DNA from: JAWXUC01 sp044432975
GTDB lineage: Bacteria; Pseudomonadota; Alphaproteobacteria; RF32; CAG-239
DNA length: 16,626 nt
Reading direction: 5' to 3'
Assembly: GCA_044432975.1 (NCBI GenBank)
Contig: JAWXUC010000021.1
Location: 1 to 16,626, forward strand
Part shown: positions 1 through 6,164 of the stretch, piece after piece
Numbering within the stretch: position 1 is the first letter of the stretch
How the letters are laid out: each line of letters starts with the position of its first letter
Notes under the pieces: generated by a model
The model's database searches: none
Seen by the model: only the letters and a program-made list of their open reading frames with translations
What the model was told of the DNA's origin: nothing
Translations under genes and position numbers: made by a program

Positions 1-245
1 AAATGAAGTTAATACAACGGCGAGCCTATGGTTTTAGAAATTTTGAAAATTACAGGTTGCGTGTTAGAATTTTATGTGGTTAACTAAAGAAAGTACAAAC
101 TTAATATGAATAGATTTTTTAATAAAAAAAACAACTTGCCCCCAAAAATGACGATGACCTTCGAGTTTATGCAGTATTATTGCCTATAAATTATTTTTGA
201 TTATCTTTTTTTATATTGTTTATAAGATATGTTTTTATTTCAGTT

Positions 246-264
246 GTTAGCCATATGTTAGCCA
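246..264. repeat. Tandem GTTAGCCA repeats, possible arm-type sites of another element
   Basis: GTTAGCCA occurs at 246-253 and 257-264, 11 bp apart. The pair ends about 69 bp before the left att core (333), close to the distance between the island's own right-end arm repeats (ending 12868) and the right core (12937). The sequence differs from the island's GATCGTACCACCC repeats, so a different integrase would be implied. This is positional inference only; no integrase gene is visible to the left. Confidence 0.3.
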
Positions 265-294
265 GAGGTGTTTTTTGCCTAGAATTTAAAAAAG

Positions 295-332
295 AAAAAA
301 CCCTCAAAACTCTAAGGTTTTCAAGGGTTTGG
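295..332 (-). terminator. Terminator hairpin beside left att site
   Basis: AAACCCT (298-304) pairs with AGGGTTT (324-330), and the stem continues inward through AAAAC/GTTTT across a small bulge. Read on the minus strand it is followed by a T-rich run (the A run at 288-300). It lies just downstream of the tRNA-Val 3'-end copy, so before this island inserted it probably terminated the tRNA transcript. Confidence 0.6.
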
Positions 333-352
333 AAATGGTGGGCGATGAGAGA
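333..352. repeat. Left att core (copy of tRNA-Val 3' end)
   Basis: AAATGGTGGGCGATGAGAGA matches 12937-12956 base for base, and the flanks diverge at once on both sides. It holds the reverse complement of the CCA end, the 3' acceptor strand and part of the T arm of tRNA-Val. No other part of a tRNA is present here, which is the usual signature of the distal att site of a tRNA-targeted element. Confidence 0.9.
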
Positions 353-436
353 AATCAAAAATTTAGGTCGTAGACTTTAGTTTAATTTCCTGATCTTCCA
401 CAATTTTAAAACACTTGCGCTTCATTTTTCAGTTCC

Positions 437-463
437 GATCGTACCACCCGATCGTACCACCCC
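437..463. repeat. Integrase arm-type repeats, left end, pair 1
   Basis: GATCGTACCACCC occurs twice head to tail (437-449 and 450-462). The same 13-bp periodicity and GATCGTACCA core recur at the other end of the island (12843-12868). Paired direct repeats inside both att sites are what tyrosine integrases use as arm-binding sites. Confidence 0.7.
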
Positions 464-529
464 AATCCTGTCAAAAACCACCTCTAATGTCAAGAAAAAT
501 CATCATAATTTCTCCAATCTTAAAAAATC

Positions 530-554
530 TTGTACCACCCCATTGTACCACCCC
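530..554. repeat. Integrase arm-type repeats, left end, pair 2
   Basis: TTGTACCACCCC occurs at 530-541 and 543-554, again 13 bp apart. It shares GTACCACCC with the repeats at 437-463 and 12856-12868 but has TT in place of GATC. It probably forms a second, weaker arm pair. Confidence 0.6.
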
Positions 555-630
555 AAAAAAATGGTTCCCCACCATTTTATTTTTGCAAAACCGTAATTGT
601 TTGTGTTATCTTATATAAATATAGTTGATG

Positions 631-670
631 GCGTTCTGCACTAGTGGTTATGTGCAGAAATAACCACCGC
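631..670. other. Interleaved palindromes, candidate Rep nicking site / replication origin
   Basis: Two perfect 8-bp inverted repeats interlock: TTCTGCAC (634-641) pairs with GTGCAGAA (652-659), and GTGGTTAT (644-651) pairs with ATAACCAC (660-667). GCG (631-633) and CGC (668-670) can close the outside. The order A-B-A'-B' allows two mutually exclusive hairpins in single-stranded DNA. It lies ~195 bp upstream of a HUH endonuclease gene; HUH Reps nick in or beside extruded hairpins at their origin. The origin role is inferred from structure and position. Confidence 0.5.
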
Positions 671-864
671 TATATTTTGATAATACAATTTGAAAACAAT
701 TTCTTGATACCAATATTTGAAATCAACATCTAATACTCCTCCAACTTTGATACACTACCAAAAGAGCTGGCATCCACCTTTTGTTATTTACAAAGCTAAT
801 CTTATAAAAGATGTGGCTATGTTAAACTATTAAATAAATTATATAAGAAATATAAGGAATTAAA

Positions 865-1275
865 ATGAATAAGCTAAACTTTGATAATTTAATATTCTAT
901 ACAATAAACCCGCATTATAAAGAATACTCAATTAATAAACTAGTTCATAACTTCAAACACACACTTAAAACTTATTACAAAAATACATTAGGTCCAAGAT
1001 ATCATAAACACAAAGACAAACAACTAAACATATATATCTTCCCAGAAGAAACAACAAACGAAATCAAAGAACCACACTTACACATCATAATAGAAATAGA
1101 TAAACCAAAAAGAGAAACCTTCTTTGAGTTTATGAATAATGAACTAGTTAAAATGTATCCATCCCTAACTTATGACATCCAACAAGTAATAAACACCGAA
1201 ACCGACAAAACCAAACTTCTTGCCTACTGCAACAAAGAAGATAAACAAATATTAGGTAAAGAGGATTTGTGGTAG
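865..1275 (+). CDS. Small HUH endonuclease, Rep-like (CRESS/rolling-circle type)
   Basis: This 136-residue protein carries the three ordered motifs of HUH replication initiators. Motif I is FYTINP (11-16). Motif II is PHLHIII (70-76), with His71 and His73 as metal ligands. Motif III is LLAYCNKE (118-125), with Tyr121 as the likely nicking nucleophile and Lys124; YCxKE closely resembles motif III of circovirus-type Reps. There is no helicase domain, so it would depend on a host helicase. It would nick one strand at an origin and stay covalently bound to the 5' end; the interleaved palindromes at 631-670 are the obvious candidate target. AAGGAA precedes the ATG. The coding strand is rich in A and C and very poor in G, unlike its neighbours, suggesting a separate origin. 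The motif assignment is mine by eye; a relaxase-like or transposase-like role is the alternative. Confidence 0.7.
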   Translation: MNKLNFDNLIFYTINPHYKEYSINKLVHNFKHTLKTYYKNTLGPRYHKHKDKQLNIYIFPEETTNEIKEPHLHIIIEIDKPKRETFFEFMNNELVKMYPSLTYDIQQVINTETDKTKLLAYCNKEDKQILGKEDLW

Positions 1276-1290
1276 GTTAGTTAAATAAGA

Positions 1291-1665
1291 TTACTCATTT
1301 AATCCGTCAATAAACTCTTGCAATCTTGCTCGGTCTTCGTTTTCTTTATCGCCTTTGTAATATATTTCTATGAAAGTGATTTTGTTTTCTTCAAGCTCGT
1401 GAACAAAAATAACTCTTATACCAGAAGCAGAGCCACCTTTTAGAGATGCACAAGCAAATTTTCTAACTTTGTTTGATTTATATGTATTGGCACAAAATCC
1501 CTCTATAGGAACAATAGAACCATTATCAATTCCGTTTAAGTAACAAGTTTCAATCGCAAATCTTTTCATCCGATTAAAATCATCTTCTAAAGTTTTGTAT
1601 CTTTTTAATAACTTCTTAAAGTCCTTGTTAAATTCTGCAGTTAGTTCATAGTCAAGTTTAGTCAT
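1291..1665 (-). CDS. RelE/HigB-like toxin of Panacea-type TA pair (PanT)
   Basis: This 124-residue protein has the layout of the RelE/ParE superfamily: two N-terminal helices rich in Lys and Asp (FNKDFKKLLKRY), a loop, then the beta-strand core GIRVIFVHELEENKITFIEIYYKGDKEN and a C-terminal helix. Members are mostly ribosome-dependent mRNA interferases or gyrase inhibitors; the strand pattern and basic core favour RelE/HigB, but the sequence alone does not settle the target. Its ATG overlaps the last 8 bases of the upstream antitoxin gene, with AAGGA about 6 bases before the start, so the two are translationally coupled. Antitoxin-first order with overlap is typical of type II pairs. It probably stabilises the island or responds to phage. 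Confidence 0.75.
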   Translation of the reverse strand: MTKLDYELTAEFNKDFKKLLKRYKTLEDDFNRMKRFAIETCYLNGIDNGSIVPIEGFCANTYKSNKVRKFACASLKGGSASGIRVIFVHELEENKITFIEIYYKGDKENEDRARLQEFIDGLNE

Positions 1666-2422
1666 TATAAGTCCTTACAGAAGTTTCAGGGGTTCTATAA
1701 AATACAGCTTCATATTCAATCGGCTCTCTCATATTTGCAGCAATCCAAGGAATATCTTTATGAGACAAATCAGAAAGTTCTTTTGCAGTTTTATCTGCCA
1801 ACTTTGCTAACACAGCATCAATATGTTTAATTTCATTACCATTTAATAATGATAAATCATATTCAGCAGTTGGTAAATATTTAGTCATATCTTTATCATA
1901 AAATTTTGTTTTAACTTCTTCTAAAAGCCCTTCTAGCTCCATTTTTTTAACTAATTTATGAAAATCAACAGGGGTGGGACCAAAAGTATTTTTAATATAT
2001 CTTAAACCCATCAATTGTTCTTCATAAAGTTCATAATAATCAAAATCTATAAAATATAAAAGCTTATATATTACAGTTTCACCAACATTGGGTTTTGCGC
2101 CAATCTTTTGCAGTATATATAATAAAACTTGCTTAAATTTATCTATGTTGTTTTGTGGAATAGTTATTCTAATGTCATTAGAGCTACAATCTTCTTTTTT
2201 TGCTTCAACAATATCATAACTATGTTGCTGAGGAAGCTTGTTGTCTATAAAACACGCATAGTCAACATCAAAAAACTCAGATAGTTTTTTAACAACTTCA
2301 ATCGTTGGCTGACTTTCAGCGCTTTCATATTTTATAATTGTTTGTCTTGAAACACCAATAGCATTCGCAAGATCTTCCTGCGAACAAGATTTTTGTTCTC
2401 TTAGCTTTTTGATAATATTCAT
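1658..2422 (-). CDS. XRE-DUF4065 (Panacea) antitoxin, PanA/SocA type
   Basis: I place the start at the ATG at 2420-2422 because AGGAG lies just upstream; a longer reading from 2455 lacks a ribosome site. The protein is then 254 residues. Residues ~1-60 are an XRE/Cro helix-turn-helix (SQEDLANAIGVSRQTIIKYE). Residues ~90-230 are a DUF4065/Panacea domain, recognised by GETVIYKLLYFIDFDYYE and TFGPTPVDFHKLVKKME. Panacea proteins are antitoxins that neutralise many unrelated small toxins; some (SocA) act as proteolysis adaptors. The HTH fusion implies repression of its own promoter; the AT-rich inverted sequence around 2430-2455 is the likely operator region. It is coupled to the RelE-like toxin downstream. 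Confidence 0.83.
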   Translation of the reverse strand: MNIIKKLREQKSCSQEDLANAIGVSRQTIIKYESAESQPTIEVVKKLSEFFDVDYACFIDNKLPQQHSYDIVEAKKEDCSSNDIRITIPQNNIDKFKQVLLYILQKIGAKPNVGETVIYKLLYFIDFDYYELYEEQLMGLRYIKNTFGPTPVDFHKLVKKMELEGLLEEVKTKFYDKDMTKYLPTAEYDLSLLNGNEIKHIDAVLAKLADKTAKELSDLSHKDIPWIAANMREPIEYEAVFYRTPETSVRTYND

Positions 2423-2472
2423 AACACATCTCCTATTATCATTAATATAATACACAAAAACAAAAATGTCAA

Positions 2473-2574
2473 GGTTTAGATACTGATAGGTGTAAAGAAT
2501 GGCTTACGGAATTGATGTCAGATTTAAATCATAAACTATATTATCTAGCTATAAGTAAAGATTGTTTTGATTGA
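2473..2574 (+). pseudogene. Possible tail of a lost gene
   Basis: A 33-codon open stretch ending at TGA (2572-2574) reads LDTDRCKEWLTELMSDLNHK and onward with balanced, protein-like composition. It has no start codon or ribosome site of its own, lies between two minus-strand genes, and sits next to a resolvase remnant. It could be the 3' end of a deleted gene. I do not recognise a family, and chance is a fair alternative. Confidence 0.2.
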
Positions 2575-2585
2575 TTATAATAATT

Positions 2586-2711
2586 TCAACAAACACCATC
2601 ACTCCATCTATAAAGTGTGGTTCTGTCAACTCCTAGCATTTTTGCGATTTGGGTTTTGGAGATGCCTTGTTTATAAGAATTTAATCTTTTTATAAAAGAA
2701 ACTGCCAGATT
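2586..2711 (-). pseudogene. Serine recombinase C-terminal HTH remnant
   Basis: Reading on from the stop codon of the transpeptidase-like gene in the same frame, this 41-codon stretch encodes RLNSYKQGISKTQIAKMLGV followed by DRTTLYRW and a TGA stop at 2586-2588. This is the Hin/resolvase-type DNA-binding helix-turn-helix, homologous to the last 40 residues of the intact recombinase at 7761-8309 (KGIKIAEIARKFGLSRPTVY). No catalytic domain is attached, so it is a decayed end of a second recombinase gene and marks an old recombination junction. Confidence 0.65.
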
Positions 2712-3800
2712 TTAAGATTGGTTGTTTTTTATAATATTATCTATTATCACCTTTGCAATTGGTACAGCATTCCAGCCAGCAGTTGCAAATCCAAAAGTTT
2801 CTTCCAATGGTTGAGGTTCATCAATTAAGACTAGTATTGCATAATTAATGCCATTATGCTCAAAATTTCCTACAAATGTTGAAACAACATCTTTTTCAAC
2901 ATATTTTCCATCTTTGATTTTATTAGAAGTTCCTGTTTTTCCCATAACCTCAACATTATCAATATTAGCAGGATTTCCAGAACCAAGCAATACAACATCT
3001 CTAAGATATTTTTGCATAAGTTTAGAGTTTTCTTCAGAAAGAACTCTTTTGCTTATTATTTCATTATTTTGTGTTACTGTGTTATATTTACCACCATTTA
3101 CTAAAGATGAATACGCTGAAATTATATTTAATGGTGTGGTTAAAAATCCATAACCATAAGAAAGTACTGCAATATTTTCTTCTTCCCATTTCTTAGGAGC
3201 TTGTGGTTTAAGAGCATCTGCAGAGACTTGATTAAATAGATTTATATCATTAAGAAATAATTTTTGATTTTCTGCTCCAACTTTTAAGCCTATTTGTGCA
3301 GCTCCAATATTTGATGAATGGATAAGTGATTCAGATAGAGATAATTCTCTATTCTCACCACGATAGTCTTTAATAGTTGCATTTCCTAATTTTAAGGGAG
3401 TACTCACATCTAAAACAGATGAATCTGAAATAACTTTGTTTTCTAATCCCATTGCAACAGTAAACGCATTCATTATTGCTCCTGGTTCATATAAGAAATT
3501 TGTACTATAGTTAATTATCTCGTTTTTATTTGATACAGAAATATCTACTATTACTTGCGATGTATTCGCATTCATAACAATAGCAACCCCACCTTTTGCA
3601 TTGTACATATCAACACCGTCTTCTAATATTCTTTGTATAGTAGAGTTTAATTCTTTAGGCTGTGATTTTGTTATTTCTACAGTTTGTGTTGTATTATTAA
3701 CACTTAGCTCTTCTTTATTAAATTTATCTTGTATAATAAATAAAGATAACACTGCAGTAATAACTAATATAATAACTAAAAGTATTTTTTTATTTTTCAT
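2712..3800 (-). CDS. FtsI-like transpeptidase homologue with dead active site, membrane-anchored
   Basis: Start taken at the second ATG (3798-3800), 9 bases after GGAG, giving 362 residues. One membrane helix (ILLVIILVITAVLSLFII) anchors a periplasmic domain that is clearly a class B PBP/FtsI transpeptidase fold: YEPGAIMNAFTVAMGLEN, then SSN (162-164), the SYGYGFLTTPLNIISAYSSL block, and KTG (288-290). The first catalytic motif, normally SxxK in EPGSTFK, is here AIMN: the nucleophile Ser is Ala108 and the general-base Lys is Asn111. SxN and KTG are intact. The N-terminal pedestal of FtsI is missing (FtsI is near 580 residues). It should be unable to form acyl-enzyme or crosslink peptidoglycan. 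Inference: a pseudoenzyme that binds division or cell-wall partners or substrate and so modulates the host divisome. It follows the Cys-rich membrane gene with a ~26-base gap, an apparent operon. Confidence 0.82.
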   Translation of the reverse strand: MKNKKILLVIILVITAVLSLFIIQDKFNKEELSVNNTTQTVEITKSQPKELNSTIQRILEDGVDMYNAKGGVAIVMNANTSQVIVDISVSNKNEIINYSTNFLYEPGAIMNAFTVAMGLENKVISDSSVLDVSTPLKLGNATIKDYRGENRELSLSESLIHSSNIGAAQIGLKVGAENQKLFLNDINLFNQVSADALKPQAPKKWEEENIAVLSYGYGFLTTPLNIISAYSSLVNGGKYNTVTQNNEIISKRVLSEENSKLMQKYLRDVVLLGSGNPANIDNVEVMGKTGTSNKIKDGKYVEKDVVSTFVGNFEHNGINYAILVLIDEPQPLEETFGFATAGWNAVPIAKVIIDNIIKNNQS

Positions 3801-3826
3801 TTTTATTTTCTCCATTTTATAAAAAG

Positions 3827-4207
3827 TTAATCATCACATCCTGCAATGTTACAGTTAGGTTTTTCAGGGAAATAATCATCACAATATTCTCCACAGTTTT
3901 CAGTGCAATAATCTCCGCAGAAATGATTATCATCAGAAATATAATAATCTGAACAAATAAGGTCGTTATCGTTTTTTTTGTACTCATTACACACAACAAA
4001 GCAATCTGCATTTTCTTTGCATTCTTCTAAAGTCAATGGCTTAACTTCTTTTCTTTTTTCAATAAGAGCCTCATTTGCCGTCGTTGTCTTTATAGATTTC
4101 TCACTTGTTTTTTCATTAAAGATTATAACAGAACTAAATATTATTACTATTACTAAAAGTAAGTTATTTAATATAGCTGCACATATTTTTTTTAATATTT
4201 TATTCAT
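3827..4207 (-). CDS. Cys-rich membrane-anchored protein
   Basis: Start at ATG 4205-4207, with AAGGA about 10 bases upstream; a TTG six codons earlier overlaps that ribosome site and is less likely. The 126-residue product has a short basic N terminus and one membrane helix (NNLLLVIVIIFSSVIIF). A ~90-residue outer part follows, whose last ~65 residues hold ten cysteines among many Asp/Glu (for example CGDYCTENCGEYCDDYF). Such spacing suggests disulfides in the periplasm or a metal site. I know no family for it. It is the first gene of an apparent two-gene operon with the dead FtsI homologue, which has the same membrane topology, so the two may act together. Confidence 0.6.
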   Translation of the reverse strand: MNKILKKICAAILNNLLLVIVIIFSSVIIFNEKTSEKSIKTTTANEALIEKRKEVKPLTLEECKENADCFVVCNEYKKNDNDLICSDYYISDDNHFCGDYCTENCGEYCDDYFPEKPNCNIAGCDD

Positions 4208-4365
4208 TATTAGCTTTTCCTTCAATGTTTTGGGTGTACTTGCAATCTACTAACTTGTTAAAATTAATAAACTTCGTATATGCAATGATAATTAGCATAA
4301 AATATTGTATATAATATATAAATTAGGTTAATTTGTTATTAATCTTTGCTTTAATAGTTAAACTA

Positions 4366-4399
4366 AAAAAGCCTTGAGAAATTAAACTCAAGGCTTTTC
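4366..4399. terminator. Terminator of the ankyrin gene
   Basis: A perfect 8-bp stem GCCTTGAG (4371-4378) / CTCAAGGC (4387-4394), with an A run on one side and TTTTC on the other, lies just past the stop codon of the minus-strand ankyrin gene. Its symmetry would let it act in both directions. Confidence 0.8.
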
Positions 4400-4401
4400 T
4401 A

Positions 4402-4959
4402 TTAAATATAAACTACTGCACCTTTATCAATCAATAGCTCTGCTAAATCTACTTGCATTGTTTCTAGACACATTGTTAAAACGTGGGCGGATTCAAAGTT
4501 TCGCCAGTTGATGTAAATGCCTTTGTCTATCATTGTTGAAGCAAGGCTGAGTTTATCTTTTTCTTGCATATTCTCATTCATAATTAAACTCATTAAACAG
4601 TTGAAGCCATATAAATCAACTAAGTTTATGTCAATTTCTTGGTTTAACAAAAATTCTATGACCTCAGGGTCTTTGGCAAAGAAGCACGAAACTAAAAAGA
4701 AGCTTGCTCTTCTATGGTTGAATGCATCATTTAAGTTAAATTCAGGTTCGCTTGATAAAAACTCTTTAATCTCGGTTAAATCATTTATATCAATAGAGAA
4801 GCTATCATCAAATGAAAAACTTCTTTGTTTAATGGCAGTTTTTAGCTTTTTATTCAAGTTTGAGCACTTCTCTCTAAAATATTCAACAGTATCAATGGGA
4901 ATGTACTTCTTATAAACCTTATCTTCAGGGTCAAATCTTGTGTTTGTATCAATATTCAT
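4402..4959 (-). CDS. Ankyrin-repeat protein
   Basis: This is a 185-residue protein with AAGGAG 6-7 bases before the ATG. The first ~65 residues are charged and unassigned. From about residue 70 there are degenerate ankyrin units, best seen in DPEVIEFLLNQEIDINLVD, LYGFNCLMSLIM and MQVDLAELLIDKGAVVYI, each with the helix-turn-helix and hairpin pattern of the fold. No signal peptide is seen, so it is cytosolic or exported by an unknown route. Ankyrins bind proteins; the partner is unknown. It is divergent from the cyclotransferase-ankyrin fusion gene and shares the intergenic region with it, so the two may be co-regulated. It is followed directly by its own terminator. Confidence 0.7.
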   Translation of the reverse strand: MNIDTNTRFDPEDKVYKKYIPIDTVEYFREKCSNLNKKLKTAIKQRSFSFDDSFSIDINDLTEIKEFLSSEPEFNLNDAFNHRRASFFLVSCFFAKDPEVIEFLLNQEIDINLVDLYGFNCLMSLIMNENMQEKDKLSLASTMIDKGIYINWRNFESAHVLTMCLETMQVDLAELLIDKGAVVYI

Positions 4960-5038
4960 ATTTTCTCCTTATTTCTCTAATACAAAAATATTTATTACCT
5001 AAACAGATGTTTTTTCATCATTTTTATAAAAATAATGC

Positions 5039-5067
5039 TTGACGGAACCAAATAAGTACGCTTTAAA
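5039..5067 (+). promoter_or_regulatory. Candidate promoter of the GGCT-ankyrin operon
   Basis: TTGACG (5039-5044) is followed after 17 bases by TTTAAA (5062-5067), or after 19 by TAAATA. It lies ~40 bases upstream of a strong AGGAGG (5092-5097) and the ATG at 5106. The -10 match is only moderate. Confidence 0.4.
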
Positions 5068-5105
5068 TATAAATGTTCCATAAAGACAGAAAGGAGGATG
5101 CACAT

Positions 5106-5954
5106 ATGAAAACACAAAAACAAACATTATACTTTGCTTATGGTAGCAATATGTGTATCTTCCAAATGTTAAACAGATGCCCAAGCTCTCAACCATTAGG
5201 CACTGTTGTATTACCAGATTATAAGATTACCCAAAGACATTATGCTGATATTGATTATTGTAAAGGCTCGGAGGTTTATGGAGTTCTGTTTTCAATAACA
5301 GACGAAGACTTAAAAGAATTAGATATATATGAGGGCTATCCAGATTTATATATTCGCAAAGAAGTTGAGGTTGAACACATCCTCGGCAAGCAAAAAGCCA
5401 TTGTATATGAAATGGCTTCAAACAATAAAGAATTAAACGAGTTTCAACCATACTCTTTACATTATAGAGAATTATGCTCAAATGCTGCTGATTTCTGGAA
5501 ACTACCTCAAAATGAATATAAAGCAGAAGAAACAAACGTAAATGATTTAATGAATGCTTTATATAAAGATGATTTCAAACAAGTTAAACAAATGCTTTTG
5601 GGTGGTGCTGATGTAAATGCCGAGTACAACAAAAACAACTGGACACCCTTTATGTGGGTTTGCAAAGAACACCCAAGTGTAAGAATTATTGAAATGTTTT
5701 TAAACGCTGGTGGTGATGTTCATAGTCGCAATAGAGAAGGTCAAACTCCATTTATGATTGCAGCCAGAAAAAGAAGCTCACCACAAACTCTGGACTTATT
5801 GCTAAAAGCAGGTTCAGATGTTTCAGCAAAAGATTTTAGGGGAAATACAGCTCTTGATTATGTAATCAATCACCCCCAAGCAAGTATGAGAACAGACATT
5901 ATAAACTTTTTAGAAAGGGAGGTAAATGAATTACAATATAGTTTCGGAGGTTAG
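5106..5954 (+). CDS. Gamma-glutamylcyclotransferase-like domain fused to ankyrin repeats
   Basis: The ATG at 5106 is set by AGGAGG 8 bases upstream; the product is 282 residues. Residues ~7-115 form a GGCT/AIG2-like domain. YFAYGSNM (9-16) is the glycine-rich substrate loop, and Glu76 in DIYEGYP is the catalytic acid of gamma-glutamylcyclotransferases, which release 5-oxoproline from gamma-glutamyl peptides or amines. Both key elements are present, so it may be active. Residues ~144-272 hold about four ankyrin units (FKQVKQMLLGGADVNAEYNK, VRIIEMFLNAGGDVHSRN, QTLDLLLKAGSDVSAKD, then GNTALDYVI). The ankyrins may target the enzyme to a protein substrate. Its end overlaps the start of the DUF1737 gene, and an ankyrin gene is divergent upstream. 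The true substrate cannot be read from sequence. Confidence 0.82.
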   Translation: MKTQKQTLYFAYGSNMCIFQMLNRCPSSQPLGTVVLPDYKITQRHYADIDYCKGSEVYGVLFSITDEDLKELDIYEGYPDLYIRKEVEVEHILGKQKAIVYEMASNNKELNEFQPYSLHYRELCSNAADFWKLPQNEYKAEETNVNDLMNALYKDDFKQVKQMLLGGADVNAEYNKNNWTPFMWVCKEHPSVRIIEMFLNAGGDVHSRNREGQTPFMIAARKRSSPQTLDLLLKAGSDVSAKDFRGNTALDYVINHPQASMRTDIINFLEREVNELQYSFGG

Positions 5955-6090
5955 CGTTGATGAACTGATTAAAGAAGTCAATGAGTTCATAAGGCAAGGA
6001 TACAAACCAATAGGTGGCATCTCCATAATGCAAAAGGGAGATAATTACAAAGTCTTCTATCAAGCCGTTGTTAATATACCCGAAATTTAA
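5926..6090 (+). CDS. DUF1737-family small protein
   Basis: This is a 54-residue protein whose ATG follows GGGAGG inside the 3' end of the cyclotransferase gene. The two reading frames overlap by 29 bases, so translation is probably coupled. The sequence (SVDELIKEVNEFIRQGYKPI, then GGISI and FYQAVV) has the pattern of DUF1737 proteins: a short helix with the conserved Val-Asn-Glu-Gly stretch, then two beta strands ending in Tyr-Gln-Ala. The function of that family is unknown to me. Its coupling to an enzyme gene suggests a small accessory subunit. Confidence 0.7.
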   Translation: MNYNIVSEVSVDELIKEVNEFIRQGYKPIGGISIMQKGDNYKVFYQAVVNIPEI

Positions 6091-6164
6091 TAATAAAAAT
6101 TCATTTTTTTTTAACTTTTTGCGGTTATTCCATTTTATAGACTTAATTTATAGGAGGATTAAAT

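Larger units (their letters stand above)
1..332. other. Left flank, gene-free
   Basis: I see no supportable gene here. The longest plus-strand reading stretch that looks at all coding-like starts near 108 and is about 23 codons long. The segment ends in a minus-strand terminator hairpin (295-332) next to the left att repeat, with a pair of short direct repeats before it (246-264). That is the same order as at the tRNA-proximal end of the island (arm repeats, hairpin, att core), so this flank may be the end of a second element rather than ordinary chromosome. Confidence 0.5.
353..864. other. Gene-free left end of island: arm sites, hairpin, origin-like palindromes
   Basis: I see no credible protein gene in these 512 bases; the only open frame of note runs through the arm repeats and encodes low-complexity sequence. 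The stretch holds the two arm-repeat pairs, a perfect 8-bp hairpin AAAATGGT/ACCATTTT (558-578) flanked by A and T runs like a bidirectional terminator, and the interleaved palindromes at 631-670. The last ~190 bases before the Rep gene are AT-rich leader. Confidence 0.6.

Noticed and set aside
437..554. Tandem GTACCACCC repeats as a CRISPR array
   Set aside because: Units are 13 bp, directly abutting and without unique spacers; matching repeats at the other end point to integrase arm sites.
415..618. 67-codon open frame near the left att site
   Set aside because: It runs through the arm-type repeats, has no ribosome site and encodes Pro/Lys/Ile-rich sequence without protein character.
631..667. 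RNA pseudoknot in the interleaved palindromes
   Set aside because: Both 8-bp stems cannot form at once because the second connecting loop has no bases; alternative hairpins in single-stranded DNA are more likely.
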